Shown here piece by piece: positions 21,580 through 33,900 of a DNA stretch of 64,000 bases. The stretch's first letter is position 1, and every line of letters starts with the position of its first letter. The stretch covers positions 1,260,001 through 1,324,000 of the forward strand of contig NC_041787.1 of assembly GCF_900090045.1 (NCBI RefSeq), in the 5' to 3' direction. The DNA is from Plasmodium malariae. Lineage: Eukaryota > Apicomplexa > Aconoidasida > Haemosporida > Plasmodiidae. A program made the translations under genes and the position numbers. The notes below the pieces were generated by a model that had not been told where the DNA came from, ran no database searches, and saw only the letters and a list, made by a program, of their open reading frames with translations.

Positions 21580-23731
21580 TTACGTTTCTGCTTTCTTCCT
21601 CTGTTTGAGTGTTGACTGTTTATTTGTTTCCTTCATTTCCTCTATCTTTCCTTGATCATATGTCTCTTTTTTAAAATACATAACCTTTTCATATAATCCA
21701 TAATTGCTGTTCATACTTTTTTGGCTTCTGCTTTTATTTTCAACCTTCTCGTTTATTATTATAAAAATGATGACTTCAAGTATTAAGGTAATATAAGAAA
21801 AGATTATGCCACATATCAACCGCTGGAAGGCAAAAAAGAAAAAATATAAAAAAAATAAAACAATGCACACGCATGAGGAAATTACAAGGAAAAAAGAGCA
21901 GCCCATGTACAAACTCGAGTAAATAACATAGAAAAAGAAGCAGCCCATGTACAAGCACAGCAAAACAATGCAAAATGATGTTCATTATTTTTTTACCGTA
22001 GTAAATTTGGTAAAACCTAATATGAGGCTTCCATAATACCCGCTCAGAAACGTTAGGAAAATACCTATTATTAAATTTAAGCCATAGCTAAAAAAAAATA
22101 AAAAATAATAATAAATATGTAGAAAAGGGCAATAATAAATAAAAAAGGATAAATTAAAAGAAAAAAATAAGTACAAAATGGTAACAAAAAGGAAAAAAAT
22201 AAGTACAAAATGGTAACAAAAAGGAAAAAAATAAGTACAAAATGGTAACAAAAAGGAAAAAAATAAGTACAAAATGGTAACAAAAAGGAAAAAAATAAGT
22301 ACAAAATGGTAACAAAAAGGAAAAAAATAAGTACAAAATGGTAACAAAAAGGAAAAAAATAAGTACAAAATGGTAACAAAAAGGAAAAAAATAAGTACAA
22401 AATGATAAAAAAAAATAAAAAAAAGGCATAAAAAACTAAAATAAGGCATAAAAAACTAAAATACGGCATAAAAAACTAAAACATAGCACGAAACACAGAA
22501 TGCATTATATTTGAAAAGTGCAAACATGCTTTGCTGCAGTAAATCTTAAGTATATTACGGATATGTTTTTTTGTAATTCGAGAAAAAATCATTTATGTTG
22601 TTTGTATTGCCCATCAATCTTTTATATGCTTTTTCTTCGTTTAGCAAATCCTTAAAAGATTTGCTATTTCTGTCGATATTTTCATATATGCCCCTGTCTA
22701 AAAAATAAAAAAAAAAAAAGCCGAAAAAGAACAAAAATACACATATATTATATGTAAATACTGTGCACGAAATTATTATTTTTTATTACAATCCCACTCG
22801 TTCATTTTGTTTTGCCATGTTTTACTTTGCTACATCGTATACTGCTACGTAATGTAGTGCTACGTTATTCTATTCTATTTTATTTTTTTTTATTACAAGT
22901 TATGCATGAACTGTTCATAATATTATGAGCATTAATTTTTTCCTTATTATTGTGGGTACAATATAAGTTATAAAAATACATGAGTACACTTAAGATATCG
23001 ATATTGATACTTTTCTCATTCAAAAATCTGTCTATATTTTTTGATTCATTAAAGATAATGTTTGACGTTTTTTCGTTTATTTTGTTGGAATAAAGAGCAT
23101 TATTTTTTGAACACCAGCTCAAAATATCTTCTCTATTTTTTACAAACATATCAATGAACTCTTTTATTTCTTTTGTTATTTCGACATTTATTATTCTTTT
23201 GACGAAGACGTCATCTTTTCGCTGCTCCGGTTGCTCCTTGCGTTGTTCCGACTGCTGTTCCGACTGTTGTTCCGACTGTTGTTCCGACTGTTGTTCCGAC
23301 TGTTGTTCCGACTGTTGTTCCGACTGTTGTTCCGACTGTTGTTCCGACTGTTGTTCCGGCTGTTGTTCCGACTGCTGTTCCGACTGTTGTTCCGGCTGTT
23401 GTTCCGGCTGTTGTTCCGGCTGTTGTTCCGACTGCTGTTCCGGCTGATGTTTCTTCCATTTCCCTTTTGTGTGCACCTCCATGTGTTCCTTTGTTTCCCC
23501 CCCTGTATCATTTTCACTCTGGTCGCTATTTACCCCCACTGAGTTTTCCTCACTTAATATAGTACTTTTTTCAACACTTAATGAGTATAGCACTTTTTTA
23601 TTTTTCTCTTCCTCTGTTGACTTAGTAAGTTTGTTAGAGTTATGTCCTTGTGTTATCGTATTTTTTTCTTCATCTTTTAGACGTTCATTAGTAGTATAAG
23701 AATTTTGCTTCTCATATTTACTCTTCATCAT
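21580..23731 (-). CDS. VMA12: Vma12/TMEM199-like V-ATPase assembly factor, four exons
   Basis: Exons on the minus strand: 23731-22897, 22697-22559, 22087-21997, 21822-21580 (435 residues). Phases agree at all three junctions (donors GTAATA, GTAATA, GTAAAA; acceptors with T- or C-rich tracts before AG). Vma12 proteins sit in the ER membrane and help assemble the V0 sector of the proton-pumping V-ATPase. The match is the segment SKSFKDLLNEEKAYKRLMGN (residues ~291-310), corresponding to the family's RLxxxxEExEYxRM helix. It is followed by two membrane segments, YGLNLIIGIFLTFLSGYYGSL (~326-346) and LICGIIFSYITLILEVIIFI (~357-376, with the typical Glu in the second one), then a basic cytosolic tail. 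The N-terminal half is parasite-specific, with a long E-Q-Q-S/P repeat. The first exon alone would look like an unknown soluble protein. Confidence 0.62.
22150..22410. repeat. 32-bp minisatellite in Vma12-like intron 2
   Basis: Eight copies of a 32-base unit beginning GTACAAAATGGTAACAAAAA, inside the intron 22558-22088. A 20-bp unit (GGCATAAAAAACTAAAATAA) follows in three copies to about 22480. Confidence 0.85.
23235..23450 (-). repeat. Coding 12-bp E-Q-Q-S/P repeat
   Basis: About eighteen copies of a 12-base unit (+ strand: GTTGTTCCGACT or GTTGTTCCGGCT) encoding Glu-Gln-Gln-Ser or Glu-Gln-Gln-Pro in exon 1 of the Vma12-like gene. Glutamine repeats are less usual than asparagine repeats in this window. 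Confidence 0.9.
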
Positions 23732-23771
23732 TTTGTATTCTTATTAAATGAAATTTAAAATGTTATTTAAC

Positions 23772-23802
<31 letters not shown>

Positions 23803-23831
23803 TTTACATGATTATTTCATGTATTTTTTAA

Positions 23832-23867
<36 letters not shown>

Positions 23868-24679
23868 CCTTTTAGCATTATACCATCATTTACTTAAAAT
23901 TTTTGTTTATGTAACGTTTATTTTGAAAATCTTTATTCAGTATTTTTTCATTTATTGTTTAAAATTTTTCTGATTTTTTTTTTTTTTTTTTTTTTTTTTA
24001 AATGTGTAAACTAGTGTATATTATTATTATTGCTATAATGTGTACATTTTTGTAATTTATTTTTTCTTGTTCGTTTAGTTTTATTTGTTTTTGTTTTTGT
24101 TTATGTTTTTGTTTATGTTTTTGTTTATGTTTTTGTTTATGTTTTTGTTCTTTTTTTTTTTTTTTTTTTCATTAAATTTTTATAAGCTTTTTGTCAATTT
24201 TTCTTTTTTCCTAAAGGAGCTCCATTTCTTCTCCTTTTTTAGTAAATTTATATAAAGAAATGTTTTCAGCAAAAAAAATACGTTTTTATTAAAAAGGAAA
24301 AACTTAGTACGATGATGAAAAGGATGAAAAAGGTGAAGGAGGAAAATAGAACACCTCTTCTATGTTAAAATATTTGTATTTTGTCATTTTTTATTCTTGA
24401 ATATTAAGAGGAACGAAAAGGTGTGGTGTGCTCGTTTTTCGTTTATCTTCAACTAGGAAATTATAAAAGAAACGGAAAAAATGTAAAGAAGTATACTGTG
24501 TTTATTAATTACCACAGTAATCTCCTTATTACTTTTTCCTTTTTTCTTTTTAATTTTTTCCTTTTTCTTTTTTTTATTTTTTTTTTTTTGTGTAAGTAAA
24601 AAAAAAAGGGAAAAATGTGAAGATCCTTTTTAGCTGTAGAAGAAAAACTTAAATTTGCACACCTTCATTTTTAATACTA

Positions 24680-24855
24680 AATGTAATTATTATCATTACT
24701 GCTGCTACTACTGCTGCTACTACTGCTGCTACTTCTGCAGCTACTTCTGCAGCTACTACTGCTGCTACTTCTGCTGCTACTTCTGCAGCTACTTCTGCTG
24801 CTACTACTGCAGCCACTACTGCTGCTACTACTGCAGATACTATTGCTGCTATTCT
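24680..24855. repeat. CTGCTACTA-type triplet array
   Basis: Around 170 bases of triplets (CTGCTACTACTG, CTGCAGCTACTT) in phase with each other. It is more GC-rich than its surroundings. All three frames read as runs of one or two residues, and no gene model includes it. Confidence 0.85.
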
Positions 24856-25061
24856 TGTTAATTTTTTAAAATGAAATATAAGTTGAAGTTTAAGATGAAG
24901 TCAAAATTGAAGTTAGAAGGTGACTGGTTAAAATAGTTCCATATAGCATATTTTTTTTTTTTTTTTTTTTCATTCATTACATTTTCTAGTTAACCCGCAT
25001 TTCCCACTTTTGAATATAGTGTACATAAAATTCCATATACCATTTTTGCCCTTTATATGTG

Positions 25062-25121
<60 letters not shown>

Positions 25122-26287
25122 TGTATATATTACCTTTGGGCTTCTCTCAAATAAATCGTTGTAACAAATATACATGCTCAGAGCGAAGTTTAGCCCGTCA
25201 TTTAATATGCAAAAAATGGGGTGAAGAAAAAGGTTAAGCTATGTATATGTATAAATATAAATACGCACCGTAAAGCCATTTTCTTTAGGATACGCAAAAA
25301 GGCTGCATTATTGACTCAATTTTAAGAAATGTAAAATATTACTCACCATTTTATTTTACATAGAAAAAAAAATAATAAAAAAATTTTAATTACGTTTATT
25401 TAAAAAACAATAAAATATTTTCAAAAATTGAAAAAATAAAAGAAAAATATACATGTAATATTATATTAGTTTGGGACTTGTATGTAAGAACATTTAAATG
25501 CTTAAAAAGTAGGGTGCACATTTTTTTTTTTTTTATGAACAGTTCATGCAAAATTATGTAGTCGTACATATATGTTTACAACCACTTATACACACATATA
25601 TATAAATTGATGTACAAATATAAAAATAACATCATATTATTCGGTAAGCCTAACTTTTGTAAAAAGAACAAGACACATATGAATCTGCAAGAAGAAAAAA
25701 AAAAAAAAAAAAAAAAACATCGATTTTTGAAAGGGAAAATGGTATAAAAATCAGTACAATTTTTAAATATATTAACATGCAATAAATTTTTTCTTAAGAA
25801 TAAAACCTGTATATTGATATTTTCACCCTTTTTTTTTTTTTTTTTTTTTTAAATTATGAACAGCCAAAATTTTGGGGTGTGAACAAGTGAGCTCACAAGT
25901 TACTAAAATGAAATACAGGAAAAAAAATGAAAAAAAAAAAAATATATATATACATGTACATATATATATATATGTATATGTATATATACGTCTATATTCG
26001 TTGTATACCTTATTTACGCGCACACAGATATATACTCTACAATATTTATTATAATTTTGTATGTTTGACATCTTACAGTAAGAAGGTAACAAAACATTTT
26101 GTGAAAAAGAAAAAATTAAAATAGTTTCTAAACTGTGTAGAAGTTAAAGAAGTAATTATTCCGCTTGTCTGTGTAAAGTATTAGTTTTTTTTTTCGCATT
26201 TTAAGAGTTATTAAGTCTTACCAAAAAAGAAAAAAAATGTGCTAAGTTATATATTCTTATAATATTGCCTCATATTATTAACAGCAA

Positions 26288-26321
<34 letters not shown>

Positions 26322-26472
26322 TACCGTGGTAATTACCTGCATAATAATACATATATACATTTATATTTTCGTAAGACATATTTAATTTACAGTGTGTAAG
26401 AAGGATAAGATGGCATACTATTCTTAAGGTGTGTGAAATATATAGGGATGATAATGTTTGTAATTCTTAGTA

Positions 26473-26520
<48 letters not shown>

Positions 26521-27554
26521 CATAAAAGCACGAAGAATAATGGGTATTGTTTTGTCCCATTTATGAAACATATATAGTGTATTTGTATTTCTTTCTATTT
26601 TGTAAACATGTATATATACTTATACATGTTTATTCGTTTTATCATGTTTGCCGTTCTTTTTTATTTAAGTACTTAAATGTATGTTAACTTACATATTGAG
26701 GTGTTTTCACTTAATATTTTTTTTTTTTTTTTTTTTTTATTCCGAGCATTTAGACATATCTTATATTGTAACGTATTTAACTAGCAAGTAAGATGGTGAA
26801 TACGAAATGAAGGGACAAGATGAAGTATTTATTTTGTTTCATTTGTTTTATTTTATTTTACTTCATTTTGACGTTGATTTTTAAATAAATTTCTATAATA
26901 TATATTTCTTAAACGTACATATGTATAACTAACATGTAATAATCTGCCGTGCCTGACTATTCACGTATATGTTGAACTATGTGTAAAACAAAGCATGTAC
27001 TTTATTAGAGAACTTTCTTTTATCATATTTTCTGTAAATTTTTAAAGTAATTCCTTTTATATCAGTTTTTAATTCACGTGGGCGTACATATAAGCGTACA
27101 TATAAGCGTACACACGTGCATACATATGTACCTACTTACGTACCTACTTACGTACACATGTATGTACGTGCGTGTTAACTTTTTAAGTTGAGCTAGATAG
27201 ACACAGGAACATTTGAAAAATTATGAACAATATACTTTCCTTTTTGGAGCTGTATATATATATATGGAAATATGCTTTATTTTTGTTTTTTGAATTTCTT
27301 AAATAATTATTTTTTTTTTATGAATTTGTTAGCATTTATCAATTCGCTAATTTTACTCTACCAACAAATACATATATTTGAGACCATATTACATTTTTAA
27401 TAATATGCATCGTCCTTATGTATTTGATTTTTTTTACGAGCGCTTAAAAAATTCATATGCATAACGTAATATTTTTAAGAAACGAAAAATTTGGAATATT
27501 TATCATAAACATATATTCGTTATTAAATTTTTTGCGTTTTCGCAGTGTCATATT

Positions 27555-27690
27555 TGCATATATGTATTTACATATACATGCATATATACATGCATATATA
27601 TACATGCATATATATACATGCATATATACATGCACATACACATGCATACATATACATGCATATATATACATGCATATGCATACATATTTA
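27555..27690. repeat. (ATACATGCATAT)n array
   Basis: About ten copies of a 10-14 bp unit built on ATACATGCATAT, containing many palindromic TGCATA/ATGCAT words. Confidence 0.8.
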
Positions 27691-28059
27691 TACACATTTA
27701 TACACGTTTATGCTTATATACACTTAAGTAGAATAAAATATGTTTTATTTAATAAAAGATACACACATAATTTTTGATGCCTAGTGCATTTGCCTGTACA
27801 TATGCAGGTAGAGTTTTAAAATTATAATTTTTCAATCATTTTGACAAAAAATTTTTTGATGTTCTTTTATTTCGTTTTCCTTTATTTGGCGTTATTCTAA
27901 CGCTACTATGTTACTGCTACATTGCTACTACATTTGATGTTTTTTTATGTAAGTTGTTTCATTTGGACTGCATATTTTCTATATTATTATTTTTCCTTTT
28001 AGAGGAAATAACATCGTTTGAGCATTTATTTATTAAATTTTTATTCTTTCACATATTAT

Positions 28060-28090
<31 letters not shown>

Positions 28091-28371
28091 ACTATTTAAT
28101 GTGTTAAATTTATATCTTTTAAATTTTATTAATTAGTGATCAATTAATTTGATATACTGGAATTGTGAATGTATATCCTTATTTTATTTGACTCAACACA
28201 TTATTGAAATGTTGCATAATACGATGTTGTGGTATTTCGATGTTGCAATATTATGACATGGCAATAGTTTACATTTAACTTTGCAATAAAATAACATTGT
28301 AGTATTATAAAGTTATGACATGTTAATAAAAAAAAAAAAAAAAAAAAACACACAAAATATGAGTGCCACTG

Positions 28372-28406
<35 letters not shown>

Positions 28407-28737
28407 CATATCTATATATACACCATTATGTTATATATGCACAAGGATGTTAAAAAGATTATATTATAAATTTTTATTATATTTTATAAAAACATGCAAA
28501 AATGATTATAAATTTTTGTTAATTTTATTGATTTTTAAATGGGTTTTATTAAGCATTTATGTTCATGTCTGTGCTTATTTTTACTACATAATTATCATAG
28601 GTACAATAAAATCAAAAAAAAAAAAAAAAAAAAAAAAAGAATTATGAACACATAACATGTGATACTATTTTCAATGTTATATGGAACAAGTTTTGGACTA
28701 TTTCTTTTTTTTTTTTTTTAAATATATATATTATATA

Positions 28738-28836
28738 TATGTATACGTATATGTACCTGTATATGTATATGTACCTGTATATGTATATGTACCTGTATAC
28801 GTATATGTACCTGTATACGTATATGTACATGTATAC
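28738..28836. repeat. 18-bp tandem minisatellite
   Basis: Five copies of TATATGTACCTGTATACG with T/C variation. Confidence 0.85.
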
Positions 28837-29273
28837 ATATATGCAAATGTAGAAATTAATTTTTTATTAATACTTTTTTATGAACATACTTATATTTTTT
28901 TAATTCTTTACTCAATTGGTACATAAATATGTATGTATACATATGCCCTGGTTTATATATATATATATATAAATATATGTGTACATATGCTCATACGTAT
29001 ATGTGTATTTTTATATGGGCATACAATAGCTTAAATCTTACAGGATGCACATAAATATATATACATAAACATCCATCTATACATCCACCCATGCATGAAT
29101 ACAATGTGTACATAATACATACTCACAAACATTTAGGTATTTTTTAAAAAATAAAAAAACTATAAAAGCCCATTTGCATATTTTATAAATTTTATTATTG
29201 ATAATAAAACAGATCAGGAGAAGTAAAATTAATTTAAAAAAAAAAAATAAATAAAATAATAATAATAATAATA

Positions 29274-29327
29274 AGTAATGAATAATGAATAATGAATAAT
29301 GAATAATGAATAATGAATAATGAATAA

Positions 29328-29391
<64 letters not shown>

Positions 29392-29410
29392 AAATAGTGC
29401 ATAGTGAATG
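29274..29410. repeat. 7-bp tandem array with a variant switch
   Basis: Eight copies of GAATAAT followed by about eleven copies of GAATAGT. The switch from one variant to the other is abrupt. Confidence 0.85.
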
Positions 29411-30809
29411 ATAAAAAATTATAGGAAATACATTACAAGGAGAATGCGCATTTATGTATAAGCACTAATTTTTTTTTTTTAAAGGTTTTACGTAAAAGAT
29501 AGAAAAAAGAACAAACAAATATAATTAATATTTAATGCAATATTCTATGTATATTTCCAAAAAAAAAAAAAAACATAAAAACTATGTACGTGATTTAATT
29601 TTATGAGATACATATTTTTATTTTATGCAATTGTATGTTAAACATGTTATGAATCAATTTGACACAGATTAATTTTTGCAACATCAATTTTAAATGTCGC
29701 ATTTGTTAAGTGTACATATTATTTTTACACATATTGCATACATATCGTATTTATATAAATACAAACATACGTACATATTATGTACATATATGTATATATA
29801 TGTACATGTTACACATAGTTATACAATGGGTAAATGTGCACACGTGAGAACACACACGTCTATATATATATATATATGTATACATATTTATTTATATTTA
29901 TATATACTTACATATTTTATATACGGCTGCCCCTTTTGCATTATCTGAGTTTTTTTTTTTTTTCATTTTATATGAGAATATTCTTACTTTATTGTACATA
30001 ATTACAAAAAGAAAAAAAAAATGGTCTAGCCAAAAAGCGACAGAAAAGTAGTCATATATATTCCAGTTTTTACTCCTTTTTAACGTTTATTATTGTTTTG
30101 ATTGTATTTCAAAAGAAATTTATTAATTCGTAAATTTATTAATTTTTCTATCTTTTTTTTCTTTTTTTGCTTTTTTTTTTTTATTTAAACATTTTTTAAT
30201 CAATAGTTTACATAATGTTTATTTATCCTAATTTTTTTTTCATGTTTTATTGACGCACATCCTTGTGTTCATAGAGTTAGGGGTACAATATACAACACTA
30301 AAATACGTACGTGTAATATGTTTGCATGCACTCATGTACGCGTACGCATCTATACAGTTACGCACAGCATTCCTTATTCCCCAGCATTATTAAGTAGATC
30401 TTCTTAATATAAAATTCGCATTTTTTTTTTTTTTATCTTTTTTTTTTTTTTTTTTTTTTTTTTATTCTTCACTGTATAGTACTACTTTTAAATAACGTTT
30501 TCGAGCTTTCTACATTTTTCTAATTTGTGATATTAGCTCAATTTGGTAGATTAATTCTGATTTTTCTTTTTTTTTTTTCTTTCATCCTTTATACTATCCC
30601 ATTACTGCTGTTATATTTTCTTTTTTTTTTTGCCGTTAAAAAATTAGTTTTTTAATTTTTAAAGCTTCACCTTATTTTTACAAAAATATATCGCTTCAAT
30701 TTGGTCCAATTTTGCTTTAACTTTTGACAGCCATCTGTGAATGTGAGTGTATGCATATGCTTGTCTGTACATATACATTTGCGCACACAAGCATGGGTAT
30801 ATAATAAAA

Positions 30810-30840
<31 letters not shown>

Positions 30841-30999
30841 TTAATACACATATGCACACATGTAAATACATATGCATACATCCATATATACATACGTACA
30901 CATATACATTACTACAAAACGAATTTTCAAAAAAAAGTATAAAATAGATGCTTTCACAAAATTTAGAAATACCACTAAATTATTGCACCAAGTTAAAAA

Positions 31000-33900
31000 A
31001 TGAACGAAGAATATATAAACGCAATATTAAAATTTAGGAGGAGTTACGATGAGGAGGTGGTACATAGTAACAGTGTGAAAGGGAAAGACGCTATAAACAT
31101 TAATATTTACAAAAATGGAGAAAATAATTTTATAAACGTAAACAACAAGGAGGCAAGTGAGGAAATAGATGGGAGGATAAACGAAGGAACGGACGGGGGG
31201 ATAAATGAAGAAACGGATGGGGGGATAAATGAAGAAACGGATGGGGGGATAAATGAAGAAACGGATGGGGGGATAAACATAGGAACAGACGGGGAGATAA
31301 ACATAGGAGCAGACGGGGAGATAAACATAGGAGTAGATAGGGGGATAAATAAGGGTGATATTAGGAAGTGGTATATACGCGAATTAACATGTTTAGAGGT
31401 GGAAAAGAGGGATGCCACCATTGAAATCAATAACAATGGTAAAAATTACGACAAATACAGTAGCAGCAATGCAAATGCAAATGGAAATGATACTAATAAT
31501 AATGAAAACAGCAAAAATAATAGTAGTTCCAATACTGGTTATAACCCTAGTTATAACCCTAGTTATAACCCTAGTTATAATCCTAGTTATAATCCTAGTT
31601 ATAATCCTAGTTATAATCCCAGTTATAATCCTAGTTATAATCCCAGTTATAATCCCAGTTATAATCCTAGTTATAATCCTGACTTCAATACTGGCTGCCG
31701 TGATGGCCGGAATAACGAGCTCAGTACATGCGAAGGGCAGAACACAAAAGAGATTGATCATTTCCTCAACGAAGGAGAATTAAAAAATTATTTTTTCCAT
31801 AATAGTTTAAGGAAAAACACTAAAAGATTGGATAACGTCAATTTATATTCAACATTCTGTACGAATAGAAAAAATGAACTTAGAAAAACATCAATTTGTA
31901 AATATTGGTTAAAGGGTATATGTGCAAATATAGTATGTAATTTTGCTCATGGGGAACATGAACTAAAATATACATATGGTGTTTACAAGACTACTATATG
32001 CAAACATTGGAAGAGGAACGGAGTATGCTCGAGTGGAGTTCACTGTAGACATGCACATGGGGAAAATGAACTTCAACCCAAAAATTTACCTGTACATTTA
32101 TTAAAAAAAAAAATTAATTTAAAAAATAAATATAATATGGAAAATGTGTTTCTTAACTACAACGATGTTCACAAAGTGGGGTTTGATATAAACAATTTGA
32201 GCAGTGATGGGGATGGGAGTAGTCTAATCAGAGGTGGAAGTGGGAGCAGCCTAGTCGGGGATGGTACTAGGGGAAGCCTAATCGGAGGTGGAAGTGGGAA
32301 CAGCCTAGTCGGAGGTGGAAGTGGGAACAGCCTAATCGGAGGTGGAAGTGGGAACAGCCTAATCGGAGGTGGAAGTGGGAACAGCCTAATCGGAGGTGGA
32401 AGTGGGAACAGCCTAATCGGAGGTGGAAGTGGGAACAGCCTAGTCGAAGATGGCACGAGAAGTAACCTATGTTCCATTATCAGACATGATAATCCCGCTG
32501 ATACTAACAGTACATGCAGTATAGAAAATAAAAGAGTAAGTATTCCCACAAATAAGGAAATTACAAAGGTGCCTTTAAATTTAAGTTTATATAAAAACGG
32601 GGAGGATCATACCATTAGTTCTAATTTATCAAAAAAAAAAATTTGGAATTCTAAAATTTTTAAAGAAAAACAAGACGATAACTACCAAGTTGAACACAAA
32701 TTATCAAAATTGTTCTTAACCAATGCTAGCCAAAATATTAGTTATATCATAAATAAGATACAGAATATTCGTACCACAGAAAATGGCAATAGTACCAATG
32801 ATAATAGTAGTGGTAATAATAGGAACGGGGTAATTGGCACCCTGGAGATAGGAGCACCGCCTGGTTACGGCGGTCCGATGGACAGCACAAATGAAATTAG
32901 CGGAATGAACGAAATTAGCGGAATGAACGAAATTAGCGAAATGAACGAAATTAGCGAAATGAACGAAATTAGCGGAATAAATAAAATTAACGCAATGGAA
33001 GCCAAGTTAACGAAGAAAGGATTTGAAATTAACAAGACTGATTTCCGTAATAGCAACGGGAACTGCCAAGTAACATGTACAGATAAATTTATAAATGCAG
33101 AACGAAGTAGTAGTACCGTTGACGATGGTAGCGCACCGGACGGTAGTGGGAACACCATCATGAATTCCAACGTGAATTGCAGTGCTAAGGTTCTTGTCAG
33201 TGTGAATGTCAATGATAATGTACTTTCCAGTTTGGATGCCAGCGTGAATACAAGTGCGAATGCTATTGCGAATGCTAATGCGAATGCTAATGCGAATGCT
33301 ATTGCGAATGCTAATGCGAATGCTATTGCGAATGCTAATGCGAATGCTAATGCGAATGCTATTGTGAATGCTATTGCGAATGCTAATGCGAATGCTAATG
33401 CGAATGCTAATGCGAATGCTAGTACGAATGCCAGTGATAATAGCCCTGACGGAGGTGTGCTTAGTAGTAGAGACAGGCACTACCAGAACGAAAATAATTA
33501 TAACAGACATATATTCAATAATAGCATTAATAGTATTAATATTGATAAAAGCAATAACATCAGCAAAAGCAGTAAAAGCAGTAGTAACATAATTGGAATT
33601 GCCCATAACAGCAGCTTTAGCGCAGTTGATGGGAAAAATAGAGGTAGAGCCATCCCTAGTGCAAGTAACCACAACACACACTATGTAAATTACAATGACG
33701 ATATTGTATATGATCAGAATAAAAATCTTTTCATTAGCACTCTTGACAACTCAAAGGATTTAACTAAAAATGAAATATATAATAAGAAATTATATTCAAT
33801 GTACATGCATACATTACATAAATTATCAGAAAATGTAAAATATACAAATAATGAAGAAAGCTTTTCTAACATGTCTAAAAATATTAACATGAACAGCATG

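Larger units (their letters stand above)
23732..30999. other. 7.3 kb gene-poor divergent intergenic region
   Basis: Separates the Vma12-like gene (-) from the CCCH gene (+). It is made of poly-T/A, (TA)n (25062-25112, 26476-26513, 28375-28400), a CTGCTACTA triplet array and several minisatellites. Small frames with hydrophobic translations (near 27223-27306 and 28448-28650) and a Cys-containing frame near 25126-25237 are noted in the findings. No conserved protein or structural RNA recognised. Part may be a long 5' leader of the CCCH gene (inference). Confidence 0.55.

Noticed and set aside
22077..22469. Hydrophobic minus-strand frames with repeated T-Y-F-F-P-F-C motifs
   Set aside because: Read-through of the 32-bp minisatellite that lies inside the Vma12-like intron.
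30525..30600. tRNA-like D-arm word (TTAGCTCAATTTGGTAGAT)
   Set aside because: No anticodon stem, T-loop (GTTCRA) or acceptor stem follows; the next 40 bases are T-rich. Chance similarity.
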